Notes: generated from the letters alone by a model not told the origin. Shown: positions 9,342 to 18,631, counted from the stretch's first letter. The stretch is 64,000 bases of DNA from Desulfosediminicola flagellatus (GCF_005116655.2 NZ_CP050698.1:3929501-3993500), one strand, 5' to 3'. A program made the numbers and translations.

Positions 9342-9506
9342 TGCTCTGTAAATCTTTTAAATTTCGCAAAGATTGTTCGGCAATTTCAGGGCACTGCGAA
9401 GCAAGAATGAAGGAGCATAGCAGTGATATGTGACTGGATGAGAAACGAAGTCAGTGTGCTAAAAGGGCGAACAAGATCCGATAGGTAAAGGTTTACAGAG
9501 TACTAG
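9338..9506 (+). mobile_element. miniature inverted-repeat element, family A, copy 1
   Basis: A 169-bp non-coding element bounded by CTAG on both sides, with terminal inverted repeats CTAGTGCTCTGTAAATCTTT and, at the other end, the complement of CTAGTACTCTGTAAACCTTT. The copy at 47632-47799 is nearly identical but inverted, and a diverged relative lies at 29632-29797. The core GGAGCATAGCAGTGATATG plus ACGAAGTCAG and AAAAGGGCGAACAAGAT is shared. Its right-hand CTAG forms the stop codon of the adjacent acyl-CoA synthetase gene. No transposase is encoded. Confidence 0.85.
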
Positions 9507-11083
9507 GGCGAAATCTGTTGTCCCGCCATCTGGGAAATTCTTTCCCGTAACTTCCCCTTCTGGAGTTTTCCGGTAATACTGGTTGGCAGGCTTTCGGTAA
9601 AAATTACTGTTTTGGGAACCTTATATCCTGCTATCTCGTTTCGACAAAACGCTATAAGCTCTTTATCAGTAACATCCATTCCAGGCTTTTTCACAATAAC
9701 GGCAGTTACAGCCTCCCCCCATGTCTTGTCACCAATACCGACGACAGCGGCCTCTGCAACCGCTGGATGTTTATAAATAATATTTTCAACCTCAGCAGGA
9801 AATACGTTTTCTCCACCAGTGATTATCATATCCTTTTTCCTACCGACAATATAAACAAAACCCTGTTCGTCAACCTTGGCAAAATCTTCGGTATAATACC
9901 AGCCATCACGGAATGCACGTTCGCTTTCCAGCTCCTTTCGCCAATAGCCTTGTGTTACCCCAAGCCCCTTCACTCGAATCTCCCCCTGTACTCCGGGTGA
10001 TACCTTGTGACCATCTTCGTCTACGACTTCCATCAGCATGTCAGAGGATGACTTACCGCATGACCCTAAAACTGAAGTGCGCCCTTGGGAAAGCGCCTCT
10101 GCAATTTGATCGGTCCTTAAAATACACACCGAGCCCAGGGTCTCAGTAGCGCCATAACCGTGTACAAAAATATTCCCATAGAGCTGTAAGGCTTTTTCAA
10201 AAACAACCAGACTTGATGGCGCACCTACAAACATAACCTTTTTCAGACGTTTAAAATTTACAGGAACAGCTTCCTGGCAGTTAACGAGTGACTCAAGCAT
10301 AGGTGTAACCAACATTGTAGTGGTGACCTGATGGGCCTGCGCAAGTTTGCTGAAATCCTTAAAATTCCAGTAGGGCATTATTATTGAGGTAGTACCACTG
10401 TATATCCCATTAAAAAGAAGTGCAGCACCCGAAGCATGGAATATTGGTACAGGAATAATTGCAACATCATCTACATCCATACGTAGATCAAAAGATACAC
10501 TTCTCCCCACATGATAGAGATTCCGATGTGTAGCTATGCACCCTTTTGGAATCCCGGTTGTTCCACTTGTGTACATCAATGCTGCTATATCATCTTCTGA
10601 AATATCGATCTCAACGGGGATCGGAGCGGCATCCTCTATAAGTAATTCATAATCTAGCGTACCCGCAGGAAGCTGTGCTGTATCCCCGAAACATATAATG
10701 TGTTTAATGAAACTGCATTCCTTTCTGATACGATCGAGAGAGTCTGCATACTCTTCGTTAACAACGAGAACAGATGGCTTTGAATCAGCAAGGATCACCA
10801 TAATTTCTGAAGGGGCAAGCCGGTAATTGATCATAGTTACGACAAGACCGATGTTTGGTATCGCAAAAAACAGCTCAGCACTCTGCATACTGTTACGACT
10901 TAAAACTGCGACCCTTTCACCTTTCTCCAAGTCAAGACCAAGCAATGCATTCCCAATTCTGTATGTACGTTCAGCAAAAACCTTAAAAGTGCACTGTTTC
11001 CCGCCCTCAACAATAGCAAGCTTTTCTCGACTATGTTCCAGGCCCCTTGCCAGCATTGTTTTAAGAGTACTTGTTTTGTTCAT
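9503..11083 (-). CDS. acyl-CoA synthetase (AMP-forming, ANL superfamily)
   Basis: An enzyme of 526 residues that activates a carboxylic acid with ATP and CoA through an acyl-adenylate. The P-loop-like motif YTSGTTGIPKG lies near residues 171-181. YGATETLGS is the A5 motif, WYYTEDFAKVDEQGF the A7 region, and the C-terminal TGKLQKGKLRERI carries the catalytic Lys. I start at the ATG at 11083, with AGGGTGG upstream; a GTG at 11092 is an alternative. The stop codon TAG lies within the CTAG edge of a miniature element, so the native C-terminus may have been altered. It lies 343 bp beyond etfA in the same direction. It probably activates the acid imported by the neighbouring MFS carriers. Confidence 0.9.
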   Translation of the reverse strand: MNKTSTLKTMLARGLEHSREKLAIVEGGKQCTFKVFAERTYRIGNALLGLDLEKGERVAVLSRNSMQSAELFFAIPNIGLVVTMINYRLAPSEIMVILADSKPSVLVVNEEYADSLDRIRKECSFIKHIICFGDTAQLPAGTLDYELLIEDAAPIPVEIDISEDDIAALMYTSGTTGIPKGCIATHRNLYHVGRSVSFDLRMDVDDVAIIPVPIFHASGAALLFNGIYSGTTSIIMPYWNFKDFSKLAQAHQVTTTMLVTPMLESLVNCQEAVPVNFKRLKKVMFVGAPSSLVVFEKALQLYGNIFVHGYGATETLGSVCILRTDQIAEALSQGRTSVLGSCGKSSSDMLMEVVDEDGHKVSPGVQGEIRVKGLGVTQGYWRKELESERAFRDGWYYTEDFAKVDEQGFVYIVGRKKDMIITGGENVFPAEVENIIYKHPAVAEAAVVGIGDKTWGEAVTAVIVKKPGMDVTDKELIAFCRNEIAGYKVPKTVIFTESLPTSITGKLQKGKLRERISQMAGQQISP

Positions 11084-11092
11084 CTGACCCAC

Positions 11093-11426
11093 CCTGGTAA
11101 ACAGTTAATATTGAGGCAGCGCGTATCTCAAAATATCACCTAAGTAAAGGTGTTTTGAGGATGCAGTTGTAAGCATAACACATCGAGCTTCTTTCATAAT
11201 GCTGAAAAACTACTACTGTGTCATGATGTGGTGGACAAAACCAGCCCGGATTTCTTATTAACTTTTAAATTACAAACTCAACTCTCTGATTTCATATTGA
11301 AAAAAACGACCATCTCAAACAACAAATTGTTTTTCATTTGAAATCAAAAAGCTAACCCTTCGGGTCAATAGAAATCAGGGTTAGGAAAAGTGCCACAACC
11401 GCCTCCTCAATTTCATGCTCACCCTC
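11093..11426. other. intergenic region between etfA and the acyl-CoA synthetase
   Basis: 334 bp without a gene. It contains the etfBA terminator (11352-11384) and a small hairpin, CACCT/AGGTG near 11137-11152. The synthetase promoter presumably lies here, but no clear -35/-10 pair stands out. Confidence 0.4.
11352..11384 (-). terminator. Rho-independent terminator of etfBA
   Basis: CTAACCCT (11352-11359) pairs with AGGGTTAG (11377-11384). Read on the minus strand, the stem is followed by CTTTTTG. It lies about 43 bp past the etfA stop. Confidence 0.65.
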
Positions 11427-12347
11427 TCAGAGAGCCTGAATCTTTTCTGTAAAGATTGGCACAAACGTTAACAGATCTGCCACAACAAGCACATCAGCCT
11501 CTTCACCGATCGGCGCATCACTATCTGTATTGATTGCAACAACGAATTCTGATTTTTTCATCCCAGCCAGATGCTGAATCGCTCCTGAAATACCACAGGC
11601 AACATACAATTTAGGCGCAACAGTCTGCCCTGTTGTTCCGACCTGACGTTCATGAGCAACCCACTCAGAGTCAACCACTGGACGGGAAGCACCATATTCC
11701 CCTCCTAATGCTTTTGCCAGTTTTTCTATAAGAGATACGTTATCCGCCTTGCCGACCCCTCTTCCGGCGCTCACGATAATTTCGGCCTTAGTCAGATCCA
11801 CTGCTCCTTTCTGAGCTTCTTCATATCCTTCAAAAACGATTCGGCCATCACCTGTAACCTCAATTTTTTCTACATCTGCTGGAGTTGCATCGGGTGTATC
11901 GGGTGCAGCAAAGGCACCCACCTGAACCGTCACTACCGTAATGTCTGTTTTAGATGCAACATTACGACGCAATTTTGCATTACACACTGGCACAACCAAC
12001 TCCCCCTGTGCGACATCAACTACTTCTGAAACCTGAACTGCCTGTAACGCAAAAGCCACTCTGGGAGCCAGATCCCAACCATATGACGAATGACAAAAAA
12101 CGATCATGTCAGGCTGTTCTTTTTTTACAACTTCCAAGATGACCTGTTTATGCACATCCGGATTAAATTCGCCACAAACGGTCGCATCCGCCAAATACAT
12201 TTTCCCGGAATACGCCGGAAGAGTGGCCGCATCGCCAACAAGCACCATAACGTTATCACTGCCCAACGCTTCGGCAAAACCAACAAGTTCAGTACTGGAA
12301 CCAAGCACTTTACCATCTCTATATTCTGCTACCAGAAGTGTTTTCAT
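11427..12347 (-). CDS. etfA: electron transfer flavoprotein, alpha subunit
   Basis: A 306-residue FAD-binding subunit of the soluble ETF that collects electrons from acyl-CoA dehydrogenase. The C-terminal half holds the family's FAD domain: SAGRGVGKADNVSL, VDSEWVAHERQVGTTGQTV (Arg and Thr/Gly contacts) and CGISGAIQHLAGM, ending with VVADLLTFVP. It starts nine bases after etfB on the same strand, a classic etfBA pair. The pair sits just downstream of the membrane Fe-S oxidoreductase gene, which is its likely electron acceptor. Confidence 0.95.
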   Translation of the reverse strand: MKTLLVAEYRDGKVLGSSTELVGFAEALGSDNVMVLVGDAATLPAYSGKMYLADATVCGEFNPDVHKQVILEVVKKEQPDMIVFCHSSYGWDLAPRVAFALQAVQVSEVVDVAQGELVVPVCNAKLRRNVASKTDITVVTVQVGAFAAPDTPDATPADVEKIEVTGDGRIVFEGYEEAQKGAVDLTKAEIIVSAGRGVGKADNVSLIEKLAKALGGEYGASRPVVDSEWVAHERQVGTTGQTVAPKLYVACGISGAIQHLAGMKKSEFVVAINTDSDAPIGEEADVLVVADLLTFVPIFTEKIQAL

Positions 12348-12356
12348 GGTTTTCTC

Positions 12357-13130
12357 CTACTTCAGAACTGCTGTTTTTTCTTTCAGAATGGATATCAGTT
12401 TATCTGCCAGCTCGACCTCTTCACCCTCAAGAATCAGGCCGCCGCTCTTTTTCTCGGGCACGTACACGCTCTTTGTTTCCAGGCGTGTTTCAGCTTTCAG
12501 AAGATCCTCAACCGGAGTAGATAAAAGCTCTTTCTTCTTAGCCTTCATGATGTTTGGAAGTGTAGGATAGCGCGGGGTATTTAGACCGAGCTGACAGGTA
12601 ACCACTGCTGGGGTCATGGTTGACACACAGGCCTTCACCCCTCCTTCCAATTCACGTTTTGCCTCGATTTTGCCATCGCTGTAAGAAAAATCCACAATGG
12701 TGGAAACACTCGGTACACCCAGCATCTCAGCAACAAGAATACCTACCTGGGCACTGCCCCGGTCCTGGGACTGCATTCCGGTAAAGATTATATCGAATCC
12801 ATTGTCCTTTGCATACTCGACAATTATTGCAGCTATTTGATATGGTTCTCGGCCATGTACGTCATTATCAACAATATGCGCTCCACGGTTAGCCCCCATG
12901 GCCAGCGCTTTTTTCATTGTCTCTTTGACCTGATCCGAACCTATTGATAACACCGTTAAGTCAGAACCCTTTTCCTGCTCGCATACACGAACCGCCTGCT
13001 CAACTGCATATTCGTCATATTCGTTCATTCTCCAGGCAAGATCGGTGGTATCATACCAGGTACCACTATCTGCAACTTTAAACTTTGATTCCATGTCAGG
13101 AACTTGTTTTATACATACAAGAATTTTCAT
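12357..13130 (-). CDS. etfB: electron transfer flavoprotein, beta subunit
   Basis: A 257-residue ETF subunit starting MKILVCIKQVPDME, the standard N-terminus. GANRGAHIVDN and FTGMQSQDRGSAQVG form the nucleotide-binding regions, and the C-terminal KKKEL segment resembles the recognition loop that docks on acyl-CoA dehydrogenases. The ATG at 13130 has GGAG upstream; a longer reading to 13172 lacks a ribosome site. It does not look like a bifurcating Etf by sequence, but that cannot be settled here. The membrane oxidoreductase lies upstream with a family B repeat in the gap, and etfA follows directly. Confidence 0.95.
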   Translation of the reverse strand: MKILVCIKQVPDMESKFKVADSGTWYDTTDLAWRMNEYDEYAVEQAVRVCEQEKGSDLTVLSIGSDQVKETMKKALAMGANRGAHIVDNDVHGREPYQIAAIIVEYAKDNGFDIIFTGMQSQDRGSAQVGILVAEMLGVPSVSTIVDFSYSDGKIEAKRELEGGVKACVSTMTPAVVTCQLGLNTPRYPTLPNIMKAKKKELLSTPVEDLLKAETRLETKSVYVPEKKSGGLILEGEEVELADKLISILKEKTAVLK

Positions 13131-13211
13131 ATTTCTCCTCCAGTTGCTCCAGGAGACTGTCGGATTGAGCATTTTTTATCTCAAATCAAAACATTGTTGG
13201 AAAATTAAGCA

Positions 13212-13325
13212 CAGCCATTTAGCTACATCGGAGTCTTAGCTTACCTGCCAGCATTAAATTTTCGACAATAACGTCAAGTTGTGAAACAAGAGCTCAGTCC
13301 GGCAAACTCATGAAACAGATCGTGT
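13212..13325. repeat. CTAG-associated repeat, family B, degenerate copy
   Basis: It contains GGAGTCTTAGCTTACCTGCC (13230-13249) and the following ATTAAATTTTCGACAATAACG. GCACAGCCAT precedes them, as it does in the inverted copy at 24.7 kb. It occupies most of the 206-bp gap between the Fe-S oxidoreductase gene and etfB, so it appears inserted into an otherwise continuous gene run. Confidence 0.55.
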
Positions 13326-13336
13326 TGTTTGCTGGT

Positions 13337-15319
13337 TTATTGCAATCTCTCAGACAGGATTTCAGCAATATCCTTGGGTTTCATCGCTCCTTCAACACCA
13401 GCACTTTTTATGCCGTCCTCAAACATTGTCAGACAAAACGGACAATTGGATAACAGTACTTCAGTCTCTGTCTCAACAGCCATTTCAACCCTTTTCACAT
13501 TCATTCTTTCTCCAAGCTTCTCCTCTGCCAGAATGCGCCCTCCTCCAGCACTGCAGCAAAAAGCTTCTGCCCTGTTCTTATCCATTTCCGTCACCTTTCC
13601 ACCCGCTGTTCTGATGAGAGATCTGGGAACTTCATAGATGTCATTATGACGTCCCAGATAGCAGGAATCATGATAGGTGCAGGAAAACTCATCTATTGTC
13701 ACCTTAAGACTGCCGTTTTTAAGAAGTCCTTCAAGGTATGTTGTGTAATGCAGGACCTCGATCGTAAGACCCAGCTCACGGTAGTCTTTATTCAGTGTAT
13801 TAAAACAGTGTGGGCAGGTCGTGATGATTTTTTTCGGGGTATAGGAATTGATCAGTTCAACATTCTCTGCGGCAAGACTCTGATACAGATATTCGTTACC
13901 CATCTTCCGTATCGGTTCACCACAACACTTCTCCTCTTTGCCGAGTATTCCTACCGTTACACCTGCAGCTTTGCACAGCTGTATAAAACTTTTGGCAACC
14001 GCAATATTGCGTTTATCAAAAGATGCATAGCAACCGACGAAATAGAGGATGTCGACGTCTTGATTCTCCGCCATACTTTGTACACCCAACTCCTCTGCCC
14101 AGTCGCCGCGGGTCGCATAACCCATGCCCAGAGGATTACCATTCACCTCTGTCTGCTCCATGGCAGCCATGACCTCATCGCCGGGGAACTCACCTTCCAT
14201 GAGCACCATATTTCTGCGCATCTCAACAATCTTCGGCACATGCTCAATTGCCGCAGGGCAAATTTCCTGGCATGCTCTACAGGTCGTGCATGACCATAGA
14301 GCATCCTTGCCGATGGTATCGATAAGTTTGGCTTCCGGACTATCGAAGGCAATTCTCCCTAGCTGATCCACTACCTTCATAGGCGACAATGGTTTATCGG
14401 TAGCGTAAGCCGGACATCTGTCCTGACATCGTTTACACAAGGTACAGGCGTCGGTATCAAAAATGTCTTTCCAGGTAAGATCGCCAATAGTCGCGGCCCC
14501 GAAGCTCTCTGCATCTTCGTCTTCAAGATCGAGTGAGACAAGCCGCCCTTTAGGGCCTCTATCAGCAAAAAAGTAATTTGCGCTGGTTGTAAAAATGTGG
14601 CGGAATTTGCCAAAAGGGATGCTCACGATAAAACCCATGACAAGAAGCAAGTGAAACCACCAACTCAGTCTATGAATTTCACGTAGAATATCCTCTCCCA
14701 GGTCCGCCATCAACCATGCCACCAGATAGCCAACAGGTGACCAGTTGGCAAGCGGTGTGCCCATTTCCGTAACCGCCATCCTGCAACCTTCAATAACAAA
14801 GCCGGTGATTAGAATAGTTACCATCAACCCATGCATCACCGCGTCGTCAAGACTGGTAATAAGCCCATCAGAAGGAAAAAAATACCGTCTTACAAACAGT
14901 CCGCAAAGCATTACCAGCGCAACCAGACCGGCAAGATCAAGTACCAGAGAAAAGAGTATATAGAACGTACCTTTCAGAAATTTTATACCGAAAAGTAAAT
15001 CAGTAAAATCGGCTTGAACGACTATCAGGGCAGTGCCGATCACTAGCAGGAAAAATCCCCAGAAGAAAAGGCCGTGGAGGAGGCCGGGCATGGTAACACC
15101 AGTTACTTTCTTCTGCAGCATAACGTTCTGCAGCATAAACAGAAAACGATCAGGCCAGGAATCAGTTCGCTCAACCGTTCCGCCCTGCCTGTACACCTTG
15201 ATACGAGCAGTGAAAGCCTTCACTACAATCGCAACTGCTGCAATCACCAAGAGATACATAGGGAGTAATGTGGACATTCCGTGGCCGACATTCCAGTATA
15301 TTTCTCGCGTAAATTCCAT
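13337..15319 (-). CDS. membrane Fe-S oxidoreductase, ETF:(mena)quinone oxidoreductase type
   Basis: A 660-residue protein that should pass electrons from reduced EtfAB into the menaquinone pool. The N-terminal 250 residues hold several membrane helices resembling the haem b-binding NarI/HdrE module. Two 4Fe-4S motifs follow: CTLCKRCQDRC (about 292-302) and CTTCRACQEIC (about 344-354). Two cysteine-rich CCG-type domains come last, with CCGEP near 465 and CCSAGGG near 588. This architecture matches the EMO/DUF224 enzymes of fatty acid-oxidising deltaproteobacteria and syntrophs. The ATG at 15319 has GGAG seven bases upstream; a TTG at 15337 is less likely. The carrier gene is 30 bp upstream and etfBA follows, which supports the assignment. 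Confidence 0.9.
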   Translation of the reverse strand: MEFTREIYWNVGHGMSTLLPMYLLVIAAVAIVVKAFTARIKVYRQGGTVERTDSWPDRFLFMLQNVMLQKKVTGVTMPGLLHGLFFWGFFLLVIGTALIVVQADFTDLLFGIKFLKGTFYILFSLVLDLAGLVALVMLCGLFVRRYFFPSDGLITSLDDAVMHGLMVTILITGFVIEGCRMAVTEMGTPLANWSPVGYLVAWLMADLGEDILREIHRLSWWFHLLLVMGFIVSIPFGKFRHIFTTSANYFFADRGPKGRLVSLDLEDEDAESFGAATIGDLTWKDIFDTDACTLCKRCQDRCPAYATDKPLSPMKVVDQLGRIAFDSPEAKLIDTIGKDALWSCTTCRACQEICPAAIEHVPKIVEMRRNMVLMEGEFPGDEVMAAMEQTEVNGNPLGMGYATRGDWAEELGVQSMAENQDVDILYFVGCYASFDKRNIAVAKSFIQLCKAAGVTVGILGKEEKCCGEPIRKMGNEYLYQSLAAENVELINSYTPKKIITTCPHCFNTLNKDYRELGLTIEVLHYTTYLEGLLKNGSLKVTIDEFSCTYHDSCYLGRHNDIYEVPRSLIRTAGGKVTEMDKNRAEAFCCSAGGGRILAEEKLGERMNVKRVEMAVETETEVLLSNCPFCLTMFEDGIKSAGVEGAMKPKDIAEILSERLQ

Positions 15320-15349
15320 TTGATACTCCAGCGTCAATTTCAGAAATTT

Positions 15350-16768
15350 TTAATCTTGTATCACACTATATCTATTCGTAATATCCGTCCCCACTACAGC
15401 CTCGGCAGCATTTACATCCTCAATCGTCTCAGCATTACGAGCGGCCTGTACCCGCTTCTGGAGAAGCATCAACGCCCCGGCTATGAAGATACCCGTGATA
15501 GCATTGGCGTTACACAACTCACTCACACTCCAGTTCCTGCTCAACATATAGCCACCTGTCAGGGGAGCGAGCATAGCCCCCACCTTTGCAATCGCATAGG
15601 TCCAGCCGATTCCGGTAGCTCGTATATCGGATGGATATGACAGAGTCGCAACTGCCAGCGTTCCTGCCTGGCTGCCGTTTATGCACATTCCGCAAATTAC
15701 AGACAAAATGGCAATTACAAGAAAAGAACTACTCGCACCGGCACCAAAAGCTACAAGGCTGATTGCACCGAGGATGAATCCGACCTGCAACACTTTGAAA
15801 GGATTTCTTTTATCCAGTAAACGACCGATAAATATGGATGAGACAAAGGCCCCTAGTGAAATACATGCGTATGCAAGGCTGTATTGCTGTACTGTGGCAC
15901 CGCTGTTGCGCAATAATGTTGGTGCCCAGGTAATGAGTATCCACAACATATAAAGAGCGGAACTACAAATCAGCCACAGCAACAGCGTCGTCACGCCCCG
16001 GCCTTCCGTAAAGAGACGTTTGACAGCACCGTCTGATTTCATGGTATCTTCAACCACAAAAGCTACATTGTCTATATCCGCCAGCTCTGGCTGTATCTTA
16101 GAAGCAATGTTTTTTACCCGGCGAGTATCCCCGGCACGCCCCCTTCGAACCAGAAACTCCAATGATTCAGGGAGTAGTACGGCAACGATAGCAGCGATAA
16201 ATAGTGGCGCAACTCCACCGAAATAAAAGAGAGATTGCCAGCCGAAATGCGGTATGAGATATGCCGCCAACAGGCCACCCATCATCGCTCCCGCAGGCAT
16301 TCCCGCATACATTGATGCAACAATCATCGCACGGAAACGTTTAGGTGCGTATTCAGAGCCAAGAGTCAAGGCATTTGGCACCGCCCCACCCAGACCGATT
16401 CCGGCAAGAAAACGACAGGCAGCCAGTTCTTCAGGAGTTGTTACATATACAGTGAGAAAGGTGAACAAGCCAAAACTGACTGCAGATATGAAGAGCATCC
16501 ACTTGCGTCCCCAACGATCGGCAAGCATACCTAAAACAATAGCACCGACAAGCGGACCGAACTGACCGGCACTGAGAGCCAACCCCAATGCTTTCGGTTC
16601 AGAAGCTAAATGCTCGGCCAGCTTCGGCAAGGCGACACCAATAACCGTTAGATCAAACCCGTCGAGAAACGTGACAAGGAAACAGATGGAACACACCAGA
16701 TACTGGTAGAAGGTAAAGCCATTCTTTTCAAACACACTGCTTACATGCATTGTCCTGTTCATCGTCAT
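15350..16768 (-). CDS. MFS transporter, aromatic acid:H+ symporter (AAHS)-like
   Basis: A 472-residue carrier with about twelve membrane segments. FLDGFDLTVIGVALPKL in the first helix and the loop ADRWGRKWMLF are hallmarks of the AAHS/sugar-porter branch, whose members import benzoate, hydroxybenzoate and similar acids. The Asp in the DGFDL motif is needed for proton-coupled uptake in characterised members. AGGAGGGAAGTA precedes the ATG. It is the first gene of the unit carrying the Fe-S oxidoreductase, and an operator-like motif lies about 250 bp upstream. The substrate could be an aromatic or aliphatic carboxylate or a zwitterionic acid. Confidence 0.88.
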   Translation of the reverse strand: MTMNRTMHVSSVFEKNGFTFYQYLVCSICFLVTFLDGFDLTVIGVALPKLAEHLASEPKALGLALSAGQFGPLVGAIVLGMLADRWGRKWMLFISAVSFGLFTFLTVYVTTPEELAACRFLAGIGLGGAVPNALTLGSEYAPKRFRAMIVASMYAGMPAGAMMGGLLAAYLIPHFGWQSLFYFGGVAPLFIAAIVAVLLPESLEFLVRRGRAGDTRRVKNIASKIQPELADIDNVAFVVEDTMKSDGAVKRLFTEGRGVTTLLLWLICSSALYMLWILITWAPTLLRNSGATVQQYSLAYACISLGAFVSSIFIGRLLDKRNPFKVLQVGFILGAISLVAFGAGASSSFLVIAILSVICGMCINGSQAGTLAVATLSYPSDIRATGIGWTYAIAKVGAMLAPLTGGYMLSRNWSVSELCNANAITGIFIAGALMLLQKRVQAARNAETIEDVNAAEAVVGTDITNRYSVIQD

Positions 16769-17286
16769 TACTTCCCTCCTGTTCGTAATCCGATCACCAC
16801 GAGTGATTATTACTGTTCAGAGTATGAATTTTGCAACACAAACAATATGTTATTGTTGCAAACTATAAGCGATGTAACCTAAGAATTGAAATCTTTTGGG
16901 AAGCGATTCACTGGCTGCTATGACTGTAAGTCGCAATGCAGCACCTCACAGTCGTGCTACGGTAGTCAGAGAATTCAGTCTCGACACCGCAGCTTCATTT
17001 TAACCACATTAAAGCTTCTTTGTAGCTGCAATGTAAATCAATGTAGATTATAATGTCAAGAGAAAGGCAACCTGGCGGCAATTTTTCCATATCGGTTTTC
17101 AGCTAACAGTTATGAGAATTGCTTTTGTAAAATTCATTGCACAGATTTAATAAGAAGAGTAGACCTCTGGCGATCGACGTAACGAAACTTTAACAAATTA
17201 ACGACATCAGCATAAAGAATATCTTTTTGATATTATTAGATATACTTTTTGTACCTTGTGTTTTTCCTTTGAATATTTTACAGACT
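16769..17286. other. divergent regulatory region
   Basis: About 520 bp between the divergent AAHS carrier and creatininase-family genes. It contains the operator-like motif at 17015-17060 and AT-rich DNA. No further gene is evident. Confidence 0.5.
17015..17060. promoter_or_regulatory. operator-like motif before the AAHS carrier operon
   Basis: TTTGTAGCTGCAATGTAAA (about 17019-17037) followed by ATGTAGATTATAATGTCAAG. The first part is nearly the same as the palindrome at 19262-19280 and as 8484-8502. All three copies stand upstream of genes of the carboxylic acid block. Confidence 0.6.
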
Positions 17287-18135
17287 ATGTCACCCCGAAT
17301 TCAACAACTGACAGAAATGAGCTGGGTAGAAATTGAAGCCCTGGATAAAGACAAAACAGTTATCTTGCTGCCCATCAGCCCTATAGAAGAACACGGTCCC
17401 CACCTGCCGGTAGGTACAGATATATTCGGCGCACATGATATTGCCCAACTGGCTGCAATAAATGTTGTCGAAAAAAATTCTACCCTGCAACCAATCCTGA
17501 GTCCCACGATCCCTCTTGGCTGCGCACCAATCACAGCGGACTTTCCGGGAACCATTTCAATACGCGGAAAAACCCTCTACAACCTGCTTGTTGACTTCTG
17601 TTCCGGACTGGCAGATAGCGGTTTTAAATATATTGTTATTGTCAATCATCATCTTGACTCCATGCACCTGAAAGCAATACTTGAAGCCATTGAGACTGTT
17701 TGCGAGCGCTACGGAATTAAGATGATAGAAACAGCAGGACGAATTCTCTATTCCAGGATGCCTTTAGATGAAATCACTAAAAGCGAGGAGATGGGTTTGT
17801 CTATGAAGACCGAAATACATGCTGATGTTCGGGAAACATCATTTATACAATACAAATATCCACACCTGATCAAACAGGATCTTGAGGAGCTGCCCTCAGT
17901 ACATATTGATATCAGGGATGGGTTGAAAAAAGGTCTTAAAACGTTCAAAGCCATGGGTGCCGGTCAGGGGTATATCGGCACACCAGCGCGTGCTACAAAA
18001 GCGCTAGGAAAAATTCATCTGGAAGAGCAGGCGGAAATAACAGCTGAAATGATCATACAACTGATATCAGGCCAGCCCTTACCAGAGATGAGCCCGGGTA
18101 TTCTAAAATACTTAAAAGAAAGCATTCAACTGTAG
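17287..18135 (+). CDS. creatininase-family metal-dependent amidohydrolase-like protein
   Basis: A 282-residue protein of the creatininase superfamily, which hydrolyses cyclic or linear amides with a two-metal site. Numbered from the ATG at 17287, SPIEEHGPHLPVGTD places Glu34, His36 and Asp45 exactly where creatininase has them. The second metal segment, NGHYEN in creatininase, is NHHLDS here: His122 is kept and Glu is replaced by Asp124. The real reaction may therefore differ. No good ribosome site precedes this ATG; an earlier in-frame TTG at 17227 is less plausible. It is divergent from the carrier gene, so it may act on an amide precursor of the imported acid, but that is speculative. Confidence 0.75.
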   Translation: MSPRIQQLTEMSWVEIEALDKDKTVILLPISPIEEHGPHLPVGTDIFGAHDIAQLAAINVVEKNSTLQPILSPTIPLGCAPITADFPGTISIRGKTLYNLLVDFCSGLADSGFKYIVIVNHHLDSMHLKAILEAIETVCERYGIKMIETAGRILYSRMPLDEITKSEEMGLSMKTEIHADVRETSFIQYKYPHLIKQDLEELPSVHIDIRDGLKKGLKTFKAMGAGQGYIGTPARATKALGKIHLEEQAEITAEMIIQLISGQPLPEMSPGILKYLKESIQL

Positions 18136-18159
18136 CTTTCTTTTAAGAAAATCCTGATA

Positions 18160-18615
18160 TCAACCTAAGTCATGTTTCAGGTTGATATAATTACTTCTTT
18201 CAAAACCCATAGTCTTGAAGAACGAGAGGAGATCGGTTGAATCCCAGGGAACAGAGGTATATACTGTTGAAATGCCGCGTGCTTTGTAGAACATGAAAAC
18301 TTCCTTGGTCATTCCCGCTCCGATGCCCTGATCCATGAATTTGGGATGTACGCCCATCGTTGCCACATAGGCGCAATCTTCTGATCCAAACCCAAAAGGA
18401 AGGATGTAACTGATCATGAAGCCGATAATCTTACCATCGAGTTCGGCGACGAAATGACCATCTTCCATACCTATGGATTGAGCCCTCTCCAAAACCATCC
18501 GTTTGAAATCGGCGTCAACCCCTTTGTTTGTAAGAAGACTGTAAATTTCACAGATATCGTCAACATCCCCTGCTTTCCATCTCCTGATGGAAACATTGTT
18601 CTGATCAAAATCCAT
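18160..18615 (-). CDS. GNAT-family N-acetyltransferase
   Basis: A 151-residue single-domain acetyltransferase. The acetyl-CoA-binding motif A is ATMGVHPKFMDQGIGAGMTK, with QGIGAG as the pyrophosphate loop. GFERSNYINLKHDL closes the fold as motif B. The acceptor is not identifiable; ribosomal-protein-like and antibiotic-like acceptors are both possible. It follows a small DUF2080-like gene by 16 bp on the same strand, so the two are probably co-transcribed. Proximity to the acid catabolic block may be incidental. Confidence 0.85.
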   Translation of the reverse strand: MDFDQNNVSIRRWKAGDVDDICEIYSLLTNKGVDADFKRMVLERAQSIGMEDGHFVAELDGKIIGFMISYILPFGFGSEDCAYVATMGVHPKFMDQGIGAGMTKEVFMFYKARGISTVYTSVPWDSTDLLSFFKTMGFERSNYINLKHDLG

Positions 18616-18631
18616 TCTGTTTCCTGTCCGA

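Noticed and set aside
9338..9506. Reading family A elements as small protein genes
   Set aside because: No frame is kept among the three copies, and the end structure is that of inverted-repeat elements.
13646..14293. Open frame of 215 codons on the plus strand inside the Fe-S oxidoreductase gene
   Set aside because: Opposite-strand shadow of conserved 4Fe-4S and CCG motifs; no start signal and no family resemblance.
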